In this document: in pieces, positions 63,054-64,000 of the stretch
Layout: every line of letters begins with the position of its first letter
Numbering within the stretch: position 1 is the first letter of the stretch
Notes under the pieces: model-generated
What the model saw: the letters and a program-made list of their open reading frames with translations, nothing else
Databases searched by the model: none
Told to the model about the DNA's origin: nothing
Made by a program: the position numbers and the translations under genes
Assembly (NCBI RefSeq): GCF_004193775.1
Contig: NC_041019.1
Coordinates: 52,737,928 to 52,801,927 of the forward strand
Direction: 5' to 3'
Origin: Glycine soja
Lineage: Eukaryota > Streptophyta > Magnoliopsida > Fabales > Fabaceae
Length of the DNA stretch: 64,000 nucleotides

Positions 63054-64000
63054 AGTTGGATGCAAGTAGGTCTTCAAGAAAAAGAAAAACATTCCAAGTG
63101 TGAAGAAGTCGAGGTACAAGGCAAGACTTGTGGCTAAGGGTTTTACACAAGTGGACAGAGTTAATTATAATGAAATTTTCTCACCTGTGGTAAAACATTA
63201 TTCTATAAGGATCTTGATGGCAATTGTAAATCAGTATGATCTGGAGTTACCATAATTGGTTGCCAAGACAACTTTTTTTACATGGAGACCTTGAGGAGAC
63301 CATTTATATGCAACAACCTAAGGGGTTTGCAGAAGATCAAATGAAGGTTTTCTAAGGAGTAGTTATGTCTAAATCTTGAAAAGAGAATAACAATGTCACA
63401 TTTTCTTGCTTTTGTATGTAGATGATATTCTTATAGCTACCTCAAACAAGCTAGGATGAGATTAGTATGCTCAAGGAGAGATTAAGTTCAGAATTTGAGA
63501 TGATCATGAAGGATTTTGGTATTGCAAGGAGGATACTTAGGATTGATATTGTTATAGATCAGATGAAGAGAGAATTGTTCTTATCTTAGCGGGCTATTTG
63601 AAGAAGGTAGTAGAAAGGTTTAGGATGCATCAATCTAAATTTGTAAGCACACCTTTGAGACATCACACTAAGCTCTCAATTACTCAAGCTCCTAATATTG
63701 AAGAGGAAAGGAAGAAGATGGATATTGTTCCATATGCTAGTAGAGTAGGAAGCATCATGTATGGTATGGTTTGTAGTAGGCCAAACTTGGCCCATGCTAT
63801 TCACATTGTAAAAAGGTTTAGGGCCGATTCAGGTCAAGCTCATTGGGAGGCTTTGAAGTAGGTATTGAGATATGTGAATGGATCTTTGGAATCTGGTCTA
63901 AAGTATAAGAAGGTAGCTCAAGGTGGAGATGCTATTATGGGGTATGTTGATGCAAAGTATGTAGAGCATGTGGATACTATGAAGTCCTTATTTAGATATG
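63054..64000 (+). pseudogene. Copia polyprotein relic: RT and RNase H, continues past window
   Basis: KSRYKARLVAKGFTQVDRVN and YNEIFSPVVKHYSIRILMAI begin the RT. Next is FLHGDLEETIYMQQPKGFAE, then LLYVDDILIATS near 63410 with the YVDD active site. After a gap come SKFVSTPLRHHTKLSI, YASRVGSIMYGMVCSRPNLA and GYVDAKYVEHVDTMKSLF (RNase H). Frameshifts at about 63250 and 63350 and several stops make it dead. About 500 bp between the integrase end and RT start are missing. Confidence 0.88.

Overview
This is a 64-kb piece of plant nuclear DNA. It is AT-rich, with split genes and GT-AG introns, and is crowded with LTR retrotransposons, MITEs and a Helitron. Proteins and repeats look like a legume, most likely Glycine (soybean or a relative): a PEX11 gene, an At4g00755-type F-box gene, LTRs carrying GCGCTNAGCGC motifs, and a very large RPS2/RGC2-like CC-NBS-LRR gene. 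The species call is inference.

Layout. 1-~430: the end of a Ty1/copia element (RNase H tail plus 3' LTR). 449-4206, + strand: broken LRR exons of a resistance gene. 5.2-9.9 kb, + strand: an intact PEX11 gene whose seven coding exons give 235 aa. 10.76-18.64 kb: a solo LTR of a Ty3/gypsy family, split by a minus-strand, 5'-deleted element of the same family (pol 13.9-17.1 kb). 20.5-24.7 kb, minus strand: an F-box gene of 364 aa, with a MITE and a Helitron in its introns. 24.7-29.7 kb: AT-rich intergenic DNA with microsatellites, an LTR-like insertion and a truncated copy of the R-gene tail. 29.77-53.76 kb, minus strand: one giant CC-NBS-LRR gene. 54.37-55.47 kb: copia LTR and TRIM-like sequences upstream of it. 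55.53-58.12 kb: a second solo gypsy LTR. 59.02-60.65 kb: a solo LTR of another family. 61.37-64.0 kb: a copia polyprotein relic interrupted by a fragment of that second LTR family.

The centrepiece is the CC-NBS-LRR gene. I reconstruct 13 exons, all in phase 0, giving about 3,720 aa. After the CC-NBS exon and one short LRR exon, the LRR region is five repeats of a two-exon module: an A exon of 238-253 aa, then a B exon of 272-280 aa. The middle modules are recent copies. The A exon of the third module is a hybrid of its two neighbours, which is what unequal crossing-over inside an exon would leave. The NB domain also carries four 12-residue tandem repeats between kinase-2 and RNBS-B.

The + strand relic at 0.45-4.2 kb matches exons 10, 11 and 13 of this gene in the same order but on the opposite strand. 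The PEX11 and F-box genes therefore lie in a 25-kb spacer between two tail-to-tail resistance-gene ends. Nothing is operon-like; each gene has its own flanks. PEX11 acts at peroxisomes, the F-box protein is a presumed SCF adaptor, and the CC-NBS-LRR protein is a presumed intracellular immune receptor.
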